This document shows positions 24,546 to 35,056 of a DNA stretch of 64,000 nucleotides, one piece after another. Each line of letters starts with the position of its first letter. The first letter of the stretch is position 1. The notes beneath the pieces are model-generated. The model did not search any database, was not told the origin of the DNA, and worked only from the letters and a program-made list of their open reading frames with translations. The position numbers and the translations under genes were made by a program. Source of the DNA: Gymnothorax reevesii (Eukaryota > Chordata > Actinopteri > Anguilliformes > Muraenidae); the NCBI GenBank assembly GCA_029721435.1, contig CM056592.1:38832611-38896610 (forward strand), in the 5' to 3' direction.

Positions 24546-24749
24546 ACCTGGGGTACTCGCTCGAATCGAGAATGAGCTGGTGTGGGTGCAGGCTTTCATT
24601 CGAACCGCGCAGATACACACCTCATTCTGCTAATCAGCCCCGAGAGTTATTGCGAAAGACCTTGATAGGTAGCGTAAGGAGTGTTATTGCACGGTTAGAA
24701 TGAAAGCCTGCCCCCACACTCTCTCACTCTGGATAAGAGTACCCCAGGC
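24546..24749. mobile_element. MITE with about 70-bp imperfect inverted repeats
   Basis: ACCTGGGGTACTC, TGGTGTGGGTGCAGGCTTTC and ATTCGAACCGCGCA on the left recur, reverse-complemented, as GGCCTGGGGTACTC, GTGTGGGGGCAGGCTTTC and ATTCTAACCGTGCA from the right end. The 200-bp element has no coding capacity. Ends and target duplication are not certain. Confidence 0.6.
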
Positions 24750-25603
24750 CTAAAGAGACAGGCCATTTCTCACACTGGCTGGGTACAGAAGCGCTGGGGA
24801 CCTGAGAGAGCTGCTCTCGGTTTGGCGAAAAAGAGCTTATGTGGATCAGGCATTTTTCTGCTGGACAGAAACTCTTCATCACCTGGAGCAGCGCAGGTGT
24901 TAAATAAACAGGACTCCCTAATTGAGCTCTTTAGGGGGCTGTACAAACATCTGCAAGAGACCTGACACAAGCCTCTTGGGCGGAGGCCAACCAGCAGTCA
25001 TCAAGACGGACAATTTCCGCATCGCGTGCTGCCTCAGTGGTCACCTTTCATTCACCATGGCAAATCGCAGGGCGTTGTCTAACCTTGTTGTCACTCACGC
25101 AGCGCAACTAACCAAACAGATACCTTCTTTAAAAGGTGCATGAATCATTCACTTCAAAATTAGAGTATATAACCCTGGATATTGTGAGGACGTCAACCAT
25201 CATTAGAAGATTGAGAAGCGATTTTTTGAAATGAGATTTTCAGTGTTCAAATGCCTAAGGGTGAACCCACATGGGCTGCCAACCTGCTGTAGTTACCCTT
25301 GTGGAGTTGCGCTCGACTGGATATCTGACTCGAGGCACATGTGATCATCACATGGTCATCATGTGACCAGATATCCAAGCCAGACGGACAGTAGGGCTTA
25401 CGGCCAATTCGCATCGTGCACGATTACTGACCTGCAAACCAACTAGAATACTAAGCTGTCTGCTGTCAACTGCATCAGCCGAATGTGCCTTTTGACAGCA
25501 TGTTAATTTCTCATGACTTGAAATCACTGGATGAGAAGCGCAGATGTCCATGAGGCCAGTTGCTCTCTCACAGAACTATGGGCTGCTCAGAGAAGGTGCT
25601 TCA

Positions 25604-25606
<3 letters not shown>

Positions 25607-25637
<31 letters not shown>
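25607..25637. repeat. (CT)n microsatellite
   Basis: Pure CT run; CT-rich sequence continues to about 25670. Confidence 0.95.
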
Positions 25638-25640
<3 letters not shown>

Positions 25641-26683
25641 CACTCTCTCATGGCTCTCTCCTCTCTCTCTCAATTCAAATCAATTAATTTTAATGTTCTT
25701 CATTGGCTTGAAAAAACATTCTATTTTACTTATAGTCCCAAACCATACAAAACTAAACAGGTCGCACGTCCGCAACCAATGGGTGTGACCCCATATCGCC
25801 CACATTTTTTTTTCATTTTGGCTTATCTTTGACACAAAATTGTCTGTTATTTAGTGACTTATGTTACCATGGCAACCAAAATAGATAGGCCCCGTGTCCG
25901 AACCCCTACCCATATACATACCAGATATAAAAGACATAGTTTTACATTTGTGGCCTGCAGAGCGTCCACGGGGATGGATAAGACTCCCTTTCTTCTTTCT
26001 TTCTTTCTTTCTATGTTAGAGAGACGGCTGTAGCCTGCCTCTTTTCCTGGATTGCCCCGCAGATTCTGTGGCCTTTTTTTAAGATACAGCTGCTCCTTAT
26101 GGTCAGTGGATAAGTTGACAAACCAGAGGAGGTCTGCGCACAGTAGCTGCACTTAACGCTGGACTCGAGGATTTCTGTTTGTCAGTTCTTAACGTTCGCC
26201 TGACTGCTTTCAAGTGGAGTGTTAAGCTATAGAACTGCCTCATCCAGGGACTCCCCGCTGAAGTTGGAAAGCTTTTCTCAAACATCGTAAACTTTGCACC
26301 CCTGGTCATCTCGATTACAGCTTTTTCGCCAGCTGGGGAGAAATGGAGTGTAGTTATTTATCAACGGCAGCAGGCTGCACTTCGCCCACTGGTTCTGAGT
26401 GCACAGAGCCCGTATTTCGCTAGATCGCTCTCTTCTCTTCAGTTAGGACACATGCGGCTCTTCAGAGCTCAGCCGGGTGAGGATCCGAGGCTGTGAAATA
26501 CCAGCGTAGAAGTGTGAAAAAGGCTGAGACTGAACTTTAGAGTAATAGGGCCTACTGCTGTAGTAAGTTTCCATGCTATAATTCACTGTGACCTGTCTGT
26601 GCAAGCACTGACTACGATAGGCAGTGTCCTCTTCAGAGCCATACTGTAGTTAGCTGTAACATTGCTGAGGGAGTCATGCTTAA

Positions 26684-26932
26684 TACACTGTAAACTCTGG
26701 TAAGTGCGGTACACTCAACTGTTTTGCAGAAAACAACTACCTCAAAAAATTGTGTATGCCAACTTAATGGTCTTAAGTTCGCAGCACTTAATAACGTAAA
26801 AAATTAGCTCTACCTTATTTTCTTTAAGTTCCTTCTACACAATGCAATTAAATTGGCCTACACAATTTTTTTGAGGTGATAGTTTTCCTCAAAACATTTG
26901 AGTCCACCTCACTATCGGGGTTTACTGTGCAG
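26684..26932. mobile_element. Short MITE with CACTGTAAAC-type inverted ends
   Basis: The left arm (ACACTGTAAACTCTGGTAAG, ACTCAACTGTTTTG, ACCTCAAAAAATTGTGTA) matches the reverse complement of the right arm (GCACAGTAAACCCCGATAG, ACTCAAATGTTTTGAGG, CACCTCAAAAAAATTGTGTA). The arms are about 75 bp and diverged. There is no ORF. The superfamily was not assigned. Confidence 0.65.
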
Positions 26933-27771
26933 GGTGGAGGACGTTGCAGCTCTTACTAGGGCTTGTTGCCCACGCGCGTGTCCTTGGGCCGTTCGTCCTG
27001 CGCATCCGTAACTATACTTTGGTTGCAATCAGGAAAGTCAAGTCAGCGAGCGCAATGACGACGAAAGGCAATGTAGTCAAAATGACTTTGCTTGCTCGAT
27101 ACACGTGGCGTCCGATATTTATTACCACTCTCTGTGATCAGGAGAGAGGTTTATCGAGGGTCGTAATGGAGATGAACTGGAGCCTCAGGCGTTCTCTGAT
27201 TCAGTGCTAAAGCAGCATTCAAGGGAAACACCAGCTAACAGGCCTTCCATCGTACTGTGTCTCTCGGTGTTCGAGAGCTGAGCCAGCCGCTCATCGCCTT
27301 TGCTCTTACTGGCTGCGGCCACGGTGTGGAGATCCTCTCGGCTCACGGATTCGAAATCGGGTGTCAGTTAGGCTCGGGGGGTGGGTGTTGATGCCCTCGC
27401 TGGGGGCATTTGCCGAAGTCTCTAGATGATCGGGCATATAGAAGGGCCACTCCTTAACTGCAGCAATCAAAGTTTTTGCGAATAGGCTGATAGCGTGTGA
27501 AAGCAGGGGAGGTTAATGAACAAGCACTCAAGGCCTTTGCGTGTGTAGTGTTACCGCACTGTTGTGGTGTTTCTCATTATGTGGGGCCTACAGGGGGCTG
27601 TAGCTGGAAGTGCTCTGGCGCTCTCTCAATCGGCACTCTCCATTCCGGCTCTATATTTCACCACGGCTGTCTTCACTGTTGACAACTTTCTGAAAACTTT
27701 GCGTGTCACTTCTTTTGATGGAATTCAAGATGGTTCCCTATTAGCACTTCAGACACATATGTGGCGAGAAA

Positions 27772-27860
27772 TTCAGTTCGATTCAACTTTATTTGTTTAC
27801 CACAGATGGACTGTCTTAAAGACGCTTTACAATGCAAAAGAACAAAACGTAAAGGGAGGA
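27772..27860 (-). mobile_element. Truncated LINE/SINE 3' tail
   Basis: TTCAGTTCGATTCAACTTTA with TTTGTTTACCACAG and AAAGACGCTTTACAATGC is the reverse orientation of the GTAAAGCG...ATAAAATTGAATTGA tail shared by many fish retroposons. Confidence 0.4.
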
Positions 27861-27913
27861 TAAAGAAGACAGAAATAAAGTGGGCGCGAGGCACAACTGT
27901 TGCCTTCCTGGGT

Positions 27914-28085
27914 ATAGCATATAGCCTAGTGGCTAAGGCGCTTACCTGGGACATAGTTAGTCGGTGGTATAGTTATTATAAAGATCAGTGTAGCTATTGA
28001 GTTTTTGACCAAGACCCTTAATCCCATGTAACTTTAAAAAGAATGGGTCCTTCTCCGTCTTATCAAGTTGCTCATTAGCACCAAT
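27914..28085 (+). mobile_element. Degenerate tRNA-derived SINE
   Basis: TATAGCCTAGTGGCTAAGGC followed by GCTTACCTGGGACA resembles the tRNA-like head of fish SINEs with an A box (TAGCCTAGTGG). GTCGGTGGTATAGTT sits where the B box should be but has lost the GGTTCGA core. ACCAAGACCCTTAATCCC resembles the GAGCAAGGCCCTTAACCC body motif. It is an old copy. Confidence 0.5.
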
Positions 28086-29329
28086 TAAATGTCTGCAATT
28101 TAGAATGTGCCATTATAGAAGGAATGGAATGGTACAGGGCACGTGAGTTCTCTTTGTGTGAGTGAGAGAGGGTACAAATGCCAAAGGGTCCGGACGGACT
28201 GAGGCAGAAAGAAAGAAAAATTGGAGCTTTTGTGGGGGATTACAAAAAAAGCGCTGATTTATCGCGCAAATCTGCCGCACCAAATTTAATCGTAAAATTG
28301 TCAGTCATGTTTGCTCAACAAATGGCCTTTTTTTTATTGATTTTCCACTCAAATGGACTGATGTTTATTTATGTGAATGCAAAAAATATCTGCACTTAAC
28401 ATTTTTTCAGTCTTGACAAAGTTAAATATTTCTGGATGTTTATCAAGTTGCAAAGTTGTGCGGTTTGTGCCAGCAGCTCGACGCGCTTGTAAACTAGCAC
28501 TCCCAAAATCCAGACCCACACCGCTTCTGTATGGGACGTTGACTCCGGTCAAGTTTTTAGGTTACCCTCTTGACCTGGGTGCTATTTTTGGGGCTCTCAC
28601 AAGGCCAAACTTAGTTTAATGGGCCTACCAGCCTGAGACCCTGAACAAAGAAGTTTAAGGATTTTAATTTTTTGGCATAAGACAAGTCTCGGACGACAAA
28701 CACATGCTGCCATGAAAGTATTTTCACAAAAATGTAATTTATTTAATTGAATTTCCCTTTGTTTGAACAGGTCTCAGTATGGCGGAATGCAGTGAGATAT
28801 TAAGACCAGACTTGTGTGCCCTGAGGGTGTAAAATAGATTGGCGATTATTTGTGACGGAGTAGACTGCAGTTGTATTTGCCTGAGATGCTGTGTGCGCTT
28901 TATTTTTTTAGAGAGATGTTCAGGCTTGGTAATCCATAAAGAGCAATGCTGTGCAACACATAAATGCACTGCTGCGAGAAAGCCCCCAAATAAGCGCGTA
29001 CCGCTCCCCGAACACCCGTTTTTCGCCGAGGGCTCGAAGACAGTCCCCATTCCCTCATTTCTTTTTAACTTCACTCGTCTCTTCCACACCTCTTTCTCCG
29101 CTGCTTAAGTCTGACAGAGACAAACTCATTTACGAGGAAAAACTGGGTTTGTGTCAGAATGAGGAGGGAGAGAAGCAGAACTCATGAAATATTGACCACG
29201 TCTGCCCTGCCTCGGTTCTGATCCATCTCTGCCAGAAAGTAATGGGGCAGCGAAGGAACTGCACTGGGAATATGATGGAACGTGCAGTGTTTTTAGTTTC
29301 TGAATACTCACGAAAATGAACTAAAGGGT

Positions 29330-29580
29330 TACCCTAGTATAGTATAACAATTGTATAGTGTTCTATAGTACGTTTACACTAGCTATGGTATTATCATAGC
29401 TTTTTTTCTGTAGTGTTCTTTGATTAGCTATGGTAGCCCTACAATATTTCAACAGTAATCCTTAACTCACTATAGCGCGTTCCCAAAAAAACGTATAATC
29501 ACTGAGGTAATACTGATAGTTTTTGGTGGGTATTTCTATAGTGTTTTTTTTTGTAATGGTGTGTTTTTTACACATAAACA
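29330..29580. repeat. AT-rich TATAGTGTTCT-type repeat tract
   Basis: Repeated short words (TATAGT, CTATAGT, AGCTATGGTA, ATAGTGTT) occur in direct and inverted order with no unit of fixed length. Probably a degraded element; ends not defined. Confidence 0.4.
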
Positions 29581-29858
29581 TACCTGTACTGGTCTGTGAG
29601 GGGAGGGTAGCATTTTATCAAACACAACGCGCTTCCCCTGGTCCTCCCTCCAGCCCCCACCCCGCCGTGAGTATTTCACAAGCTAACATCAAGTAATGTG
29701 CTACTTTGCACAGAAATGAACAGATACAATGCAATGGATGGACACACTCTCAGTGGAGACATGTGTGAGGTTAGCCCTGCTCTCCGAGCTGTTGAGCTCT
29801 GCGTGCCTCTGTGGGTCGGCTCTCCTCAATGGCCTGACGCTCGGGCTCCATAGGGGGA

Positions 29859-30420
29859 CCATTGACTGTATAAAAAGATGGATGAAGCAACCGTGACGTC
29901 ACCCACTGGATTCAGCATAGCATTTCGGAAGCCTCAATTTTGGCAATTCGAACAGTGCCATTGTCATTTTGAAACCAGATGTGATTTTTATTGGACGAGA
30001 GCGTGAATTGAAGATCCAGGGAGGAGCGAGGGGTGGATCTGCGGGTGGGTCTGACCTTATCGGACGAGGACTAGAGGATAGCCACACCCCTTAAGCATAT
30101 CCTGGCTTTATTCTTTATTCTAGTCTATTTGGGACCATAGTTTATAAAAATAAATATCATAATATACTTGTATATCAGAGACTTGAAATGTGTGATAGAA
30201 ACCATAAAATATTGTGGAAAATCATTATTGATATAATAAATTGGGTGGGAAAGTAGGGTCATTTTCTCATAGATTTCTATAGCACTGAACTTATTTCTGC
30301 GACCACCATGCGATGTCGCCATCTGCTGGCCATTAAATAGAATGTCATTTTTAGAGACTTCCACATTGGCCTCACTTTTCAGACCCGGGAGCTGCGTCCA
30401 TCTTTTTATACAGTCTATGG
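29859..30420. mobile_element. MITE with GACTGTATAAAAAGATGGA ends
   Basis: The left end CCATTGACTGTATAAAAAG-ATGGA and the reverse complement of the right end (CCATAGACTGTATAAAAAG-ATGGA) agree over about 24 bp with one mismatch. The element is about 560 bp, with an AT-rich centre and GTGACGTCACCCACTGGA after the left end. The longest internal ORF (79 codons) is unrelated to transposases. I could not assign the superfamily or see a clear target duplication. Confidence 0.7.
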
Positions 30421-31714
30421 GAGGGACAGAGCAGAGGAGGGCATGCGGCGAGAGTGGGAGATGAAGTAAAAAAATAAGAAAGCGAGAGGGAAAAGTCAGA
30501 GATAGAGACAGAGGAGAGGGCTGGCAGGCCTTTGGCAGTGGCCATGGCAGGCTGAAGCGTTAGCTTACTCTCCGAAGCGAGGAAAGGTGTGACATTAGAA
30601 AACAATTATGCGAGTTTTTGCTGACGGAGGAGAAAAAGGATAATGAGCGTGAGCCACCTCTGTTTTTCTCACGCTGGCAGTTGCATTGGCAAAAAAAGGA
30701 AGTAACCCGCGTTCCCTATTTTCCTGCGACTTTCCTCTGAAATATGCAGTGACTAAACTCTGCCTTCCCTGCTTTTTTTTTTTTTGTTTGCGGTGCTGAC
30801 CGTGTCCTGAGCCGGGTGATAACCCCGGGGTATCCGCCGCCTCCAGCTTGCGTTTATCGCGTTATTAGCCATGACACCACGAATACTGCGCTGTCAGCCT
30901 CAGGGCCTGGAGATGGAGACGGGCCTGCAATGACTCGCCCATGTCCAGGGACGCCTATCACCGCTACACTGCATGAGTGACACATGCCGCGACTGGGCAT
31001 TTACTCGTTCATTTCAATTCTGTTAGAGCCGCAAAACAGAGATAACTTAACCCAGAATTGTGCAATTTTGAGAGTAGCACCTGTCTCGATAAAGATTTGA
31101 GAGAAATGCGGGGTCTTGCGCTGGAGATTCCAGGCACTGTTGGATAGCGTGATGTTTTGAGCCGAGGACTGTGAGGTTATGACAGTTCACAGTCTACATG
31201 AACGGAATCCGGTGAGATACAGTGGAATTTCAACCTATATATGCAGAACGAAATCCTCATCCAAGGCTATGGGCATTGAGTTAGAAAGAGGTGAGCCAAG
31301 TTTTCCTTTCTGAGAAGAAGCGGTTATTGTCTCCGTTGTGCTAACTGGGCTTTTTTTTCAGTTTTCTTTGTCTTCCAACTATCCCTCCCGCCTCTGGATC
31401 CAGTTGATTAGGCTGCCAAAACGCTGGGAGATTACAGTCGTGGATGCGGAGGCAAACGCCGGCGTCGTGTTTTGATCTTGTCAGAACAGAGAGAAAAGGG
31501 GGTTTTAGTATGAACAAGCCCCGTAAGGGAATTTCTTTGCGCATAAATACCCCACGCGAGTGCTGATGAGCTTTTGATATTGCTGTCATCTGTGGAGTGA
31601 ATCCCACCCGCGCTCTGCTGCCCTGACTGTTCGGAACTGGAGACGCCCACGAGAGGCTCATCGAGTCGCAGCGGGCACCAGAGGTTTCTGCTGATGTCTG
31701 GCTTCAACCGGCTT

Positions 31715-32072
31715 TATTATGTGACGTAAGGATTTGTTCACTCCTGATTGGTCTTGGCAAACTCTTCTGGTCACTGTAAACAGTGATATTCACGGCGTGA
31801 TCGTGCGTGAGAGGTGATATAACAATCTGGTGACCTCCAGCTAAAAATAGATTAGGCTTCCTCCTCCTAAGCTCCTGACAGTGTCCGTATTTTACGTCGC
31901 TTTGTCCCTGTGAGGAGCTTTACGTTTCCAGTTTTTTCCCTTCTCTTATTTTATATTTTGAAGCAGGGTCTTGCAATCGTTGAATCCGATGATTCATCCA
32001 CCCATGTGCCTCGGTGAATATCGCTTGTCCAAGGAGGATAAATCATTGGTTATCAATAATTGCATAATAGTC
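31715..32072. repeat. Copy 2 of a diverged intronic duplication
   Basis: This is the partner of 5490-6160, in the same orientation and block order but shorter. A 17-bp block, GTGCCTCGGTGAATATC (32006-32022), is the exact reverse complement of the block at 6088-6104, while the following TTGTCC...GGATAAATCATTGG is in the same orientation in both copies. Confidence 0.65.
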
Positions 32073-32749
32073 CGCCAAATCCAACACTGCCTTGAAAGTG
32101 ATGACTGGGGGTTTGAAGAGTGATTTTGCCCAACATAAAGCCTCCATGATTATGTATTGATCGCTGTGTGGAGAGACCCTGCACTTCACTCGCACAACAA
32201 CGGGGCGAAGAGTGGAAAAATCGTCTTTTCCCAGCATTGCTGCCTCATGGTCCGTGACTTGGTAAAATGAACTGGTGTTTCCTGGAGGTCACCACGTTTG
32301 AGCGTCTCTCAACCTATTAGAAAATAATTGAAACACTGATTACTAAAACCCCACAAGTAAAGTCAAGTGTGACTTATGGGGTTTTAGCAATAGGTGCTTC
32401 AATTGTTTTGGGAATTGACAGCTGACACGGAGTCGATGGACGAGATTCGGGTCTTCCCACTGTGTTCCTAACCATTATATTGGTGGATACCCCTTATGGG
32501 CCCCAACGGTCTTCTCTACCTCCCACAGACTGCTGATTGGGACTGTTATGGGAGACGTCCTCTAATATGCATCTTTGCCTAGTGTGTAACGTCCATGGAG
32601 CAGGGGCTTAGGACCGCACCCAGTGGAGAAATTCATCTGCTCTAGTCAGGAACAGCTGGAGATCAATGAGATGTGAGGGCAGTTAGCAGCTTGTAATTAG
32701 TCTTTCCCTCGACTGGAGGAACGAGGCACATTCTGTATGTTTACATTAT

Positions 32750-33060
32750 TAATGAAGGCTGCAATCCCGTCCGATTTCTCCACGTGACTCGCGGGGCATC
32801 AGTCTCCGGCCGGGTCGGCGGGATTAGCTGATTGTCAGGGTCCTGACAATGCGCTTTGCTTCGCTCCGCCGGGCTGTGGAAGCGAGCGATACACGTGCAC
32901 GGTATTCCGGCGGATCCGGGAAAAACGCCCACGCGCTGTCCGCGCTCCTCTGTCAGTTTAGCAGCCCGAAGCAGATGAACTGAGTTGACAGAAGCGCTGA
33001 GGCTCACAAAACAGGAAACTCCTCGCTGGGAAAAGCTGCGCGCGCTTGTAAGAGTACAGG
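32750..33060. other. CpG-rich intronic segment
   Basis: CpG-dense sequence about 1 kb before the IS1 exon (CCGGCCGGGTCGGCGGGATT; GCTGCGCGCGCTTG) includes the small palindrome ATTGTCAGG-GT-CCTGACAAT (32831-32850). The minus-strand ORF (125 codons) has no recognisable domain. Candidate regulatory DNA only. Confidence 0.3.
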
Positions 33061-33983
33061 ATGGAAGCACTTTCGAGACATTTGGGGACCACACTTTTGC
33101 ATCAATGGAACATGTCACGTCATTTTTTTCTTTTTAATTTTGGCAGTATATGGTTCACCACTCTTTAGCTGATGTTTTTATCCAAAGCATCTTACAGCTG
33201 AATGGACGAAGCAAGAGGCGGTCCCTCCGGAGCAGCACTGGGCTCAGTTCTCACTCCTAACATCTGCACTAGTCTAATTGTGACACACTGTGGTTTGATC
33301 GAACAAACTTCCGAGTGTCAGTCTTTGCACTTGCAAATGGAATTATTTTCTGCGTCCCTTTGTGGCCTCATATTTAATGGCCTCATATCCCTAATGCACC
33401 TGATAATAATTTAGAAAGATGCGTTTTCGTTAGTGCAGTGCCGGTTCTTTCATCTGTGGCAGTAATTAATTTCATAGGCACAAAAATATCAACCTGAGAT
33501 GTGGGTGGGCTTTGGCCCCCTGTGGACTGTGGACATTTTTTGCCTCATGATCAATTGCATGCAGCTTCATAATGGGATAAATATGCAATGGTCATTTGTT
33601 TTCTGGAGGTAAATCAGGAATAATGATAATAATAAACACATAAAAATGTATTTTAAGTCTGGAATCTACTTAAACTTGTTGACCCTAGAGAGCTCAGTGG
33701 GTACTCTTATTGCTGCGTGCATATTTTTGTTGTAAAGCAATGCCGTCTAATGGCGTTTACAGAGCATTTATCAATTCAAACTCTATGTAACCTTTGTGAA
33801 TAAATTATTCCATTACTTGCTTAAGCCAATCAAACTTTGCCTCACTTTAAATTGTAACTAACATAAATGCAAATTTAGTCTTTTAAATTGAATAACTTTC
33901 CTTCAAGTGTTTAAGTGCATTAGATGAGTTATTCTCCATGACTTCGTCATGAGGTTTTTGTTATCTGTTTGATTGTGCCTTGG

Positions 33984-34005
33984 TCCTTAACTCCTCTGTT
34001 CTCAC
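33984..34005 (+). promoter_or_regulatory. U12-type branch site and AC splice acceptor
   Basis: TCCTTAAC at 33984-33991 matches the minor-spliceosome branch-site consensus exactly. It lies about 15 nt before an AC dinucleotide at 34004-34005, within the usual 10-20 nt spacing, and there is no long polypyrimidine tract. Splicing after this AC gives G|TGG TTC GAG, which completes a Pro codon (CCG) if the upstream exon ends in CC and opens the exon with the conserved Trp-Phe-Glu. AT-AC introns are known in voltage-gated sodium and calcium channel genes. No matching ATATCCTT donor was found upstream in the window, so the donor probably lies beyond position 1. Confidence 0.75.
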
Positions 34006-34117
34006 GTGGTTCGAGCGAGCAAGCATGCTGGTAATCCTGCTGAACTGCGTGACGCTGGGCATGTTCCACCCCTGTGAGGACAGCAAGTGCGTCTCAGAGC
34101 GGTGCAAGATCCTGCAG
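34006..34117 (+). CDS. cacna1g: Exon of T-type (Cav3) calcium channel alpha-1 subunit: pre-S1, IS1 and S1-S2 loop
   Basis: This is an internal exon of the pore-forming subunit of a low-voltage-activated calcium channel, a plasma-membrane protein of four six-helix repeats. It supplies 1 nt that completes a codon, then 37 codons. The translation starts WFERASM, runs through a hydrophobic IS1 helix ([13 protein letters not shown], residues 8-20) and ends in the extracellular S1-S2 loop ([17 protein letters not shown]) with three Cys. The loop and the LNCVTLGM core are specific to Cav3 channels, not L- or P/Q-type. ILLN and ERCKIL favour CACNA1G over CACNA1H or CACNA1I, but the paralogue call is inference. 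The donor is CAG|GTAAGA, phase 0. The acceptor is taken as AC at 34004-34005 (U12-type), because this keeps the family-conserved WFE in frame and in phase. A conventional AG at 34013-34014 would drop those residues. The next exon in the window continues the frame. Confidence 0.93.
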
Positions 34118-34916
34118 GTAAGACCCAGAGGGTTTGTGGGCGATGTGAACTACTGACCAGTAGGTGGCACTGCAGCATGACTGCAGTGCTACGACTGTAA
34201 GCATATGCTAGACCATTGAGCACAGGCAAAGCCAATAACACGGCCAGTGATTTTATTTTTCCCTAGTCATTTGTTATGTAGCTAGGTCATTCCATATGAA
34301 CTCAATGAGAGGTCCCACGGGGACCGACTCAGATTTGGCTCATAAAACTATGGAAGTACCTCTGCATATAAAATTGTAAAATTTTAGGCTTCAACTCCCA
34401 AAGGCTTGTGACTATACTTATATGTACGGCTAGACCCTTCCCCTCTCTCTCCAGAGAGGCGTATCTTTGCCAGAACGTAGGCAGCCAGCGGAGTTGAGAA
34501 GAAGGCATCCTGGCGCATATTTGAAATCCACTGACTGGAGTTGTCTAATCAAGTGATGGCAGCAAATGAGTGTTTTTTTATTTTGTTTAGTACTCTCACC
34601 GGCGCCCCCTGTCAAGATGCCACCCTGGGCGACTGCCCGTGTCCCCCATATCTAAATCCACCACTGCGTCCTTATTTGACATTTAGGGTTAAGGTTTGAG
34701 TGAAGGGCTAGGGGTTAAGGGGTAGGGTTTATTTTAAACAGGCATTAAATAAGGACACCAAAAGCCTCCTTTTTCATCGTATATCAATGCTTGGTCAGGA
34801 GTTGGGATGAGACTGCGCTCATGTAGCAGTGCACTGACCCCACTGCGCAGCTCATTTGACCTATGACATGACTGCACTTATGTAATGACTGTCCAAGCAG
34901 TCCTTATACAAGAGCC

Positions 34917-35056
34917 ATCCATCGGTTATCAAACCTACCTACTCCTGGTCGAGGTCACGGGCAGGGGCTTGAATATCCAGTCGTTTGACCGACTGGATAT
35001 TCAAGCCCCTCCCCGTGACCTCGACCAGGAGTAGGTAGGTTTGATAATCGATGGAT
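34917..35056. repeat. 140-bp near-perfect hairpin palindrome
   Basis: The left arm 34917-34983 and right arm 34990-35056 are reverse complements over 67 bp with two mismatches (ATCCATCGG versus ATCCATCGA; CGGGCAGG versus CGGGGAGG). The loop is six bases, TTTGAC. No flanking target duplication or other copy was seen in the window. It may be a small fold-back element, a hairpin RNA source or, less likely, an assembly artefact. Confidence 0.9.

Larger units (their letters stand above)
1..34005 (+). other. 3' part of the intron upstream of the IS1 exon
   Basis: No coding exon was recognised here. The intron holds the repeats listed separately. Stretches where I see no identifiable element are 1-440 (rich in homeodomain-type TAATTA cores), 660-3480, 3990-5490, 6160-7010, 7370-8190, 8335-9225, 9485-10500, 10625-11635, 15280-16090, 16320-17790, 18880-19700, 22745-23420, 23670-24545, 24750-26680, 26935-27770, 28090-29330, 30425-31720 and 32075-34000. 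Short ORFs in these stretches have no recognisable domain and no splice context. The Cav3 N-terminal exon, which should end in a phase-2 donor after a Cys-Asn-Pro-like motif, was not found. Confidence 0.8.

Noticed and set aside
27914..27990. Functional tRNA gene suggested by TAGCCTAGTGG
   Set aside because: There is no B box, no acceptor stem pairing and the downstream body is that of a SINE.
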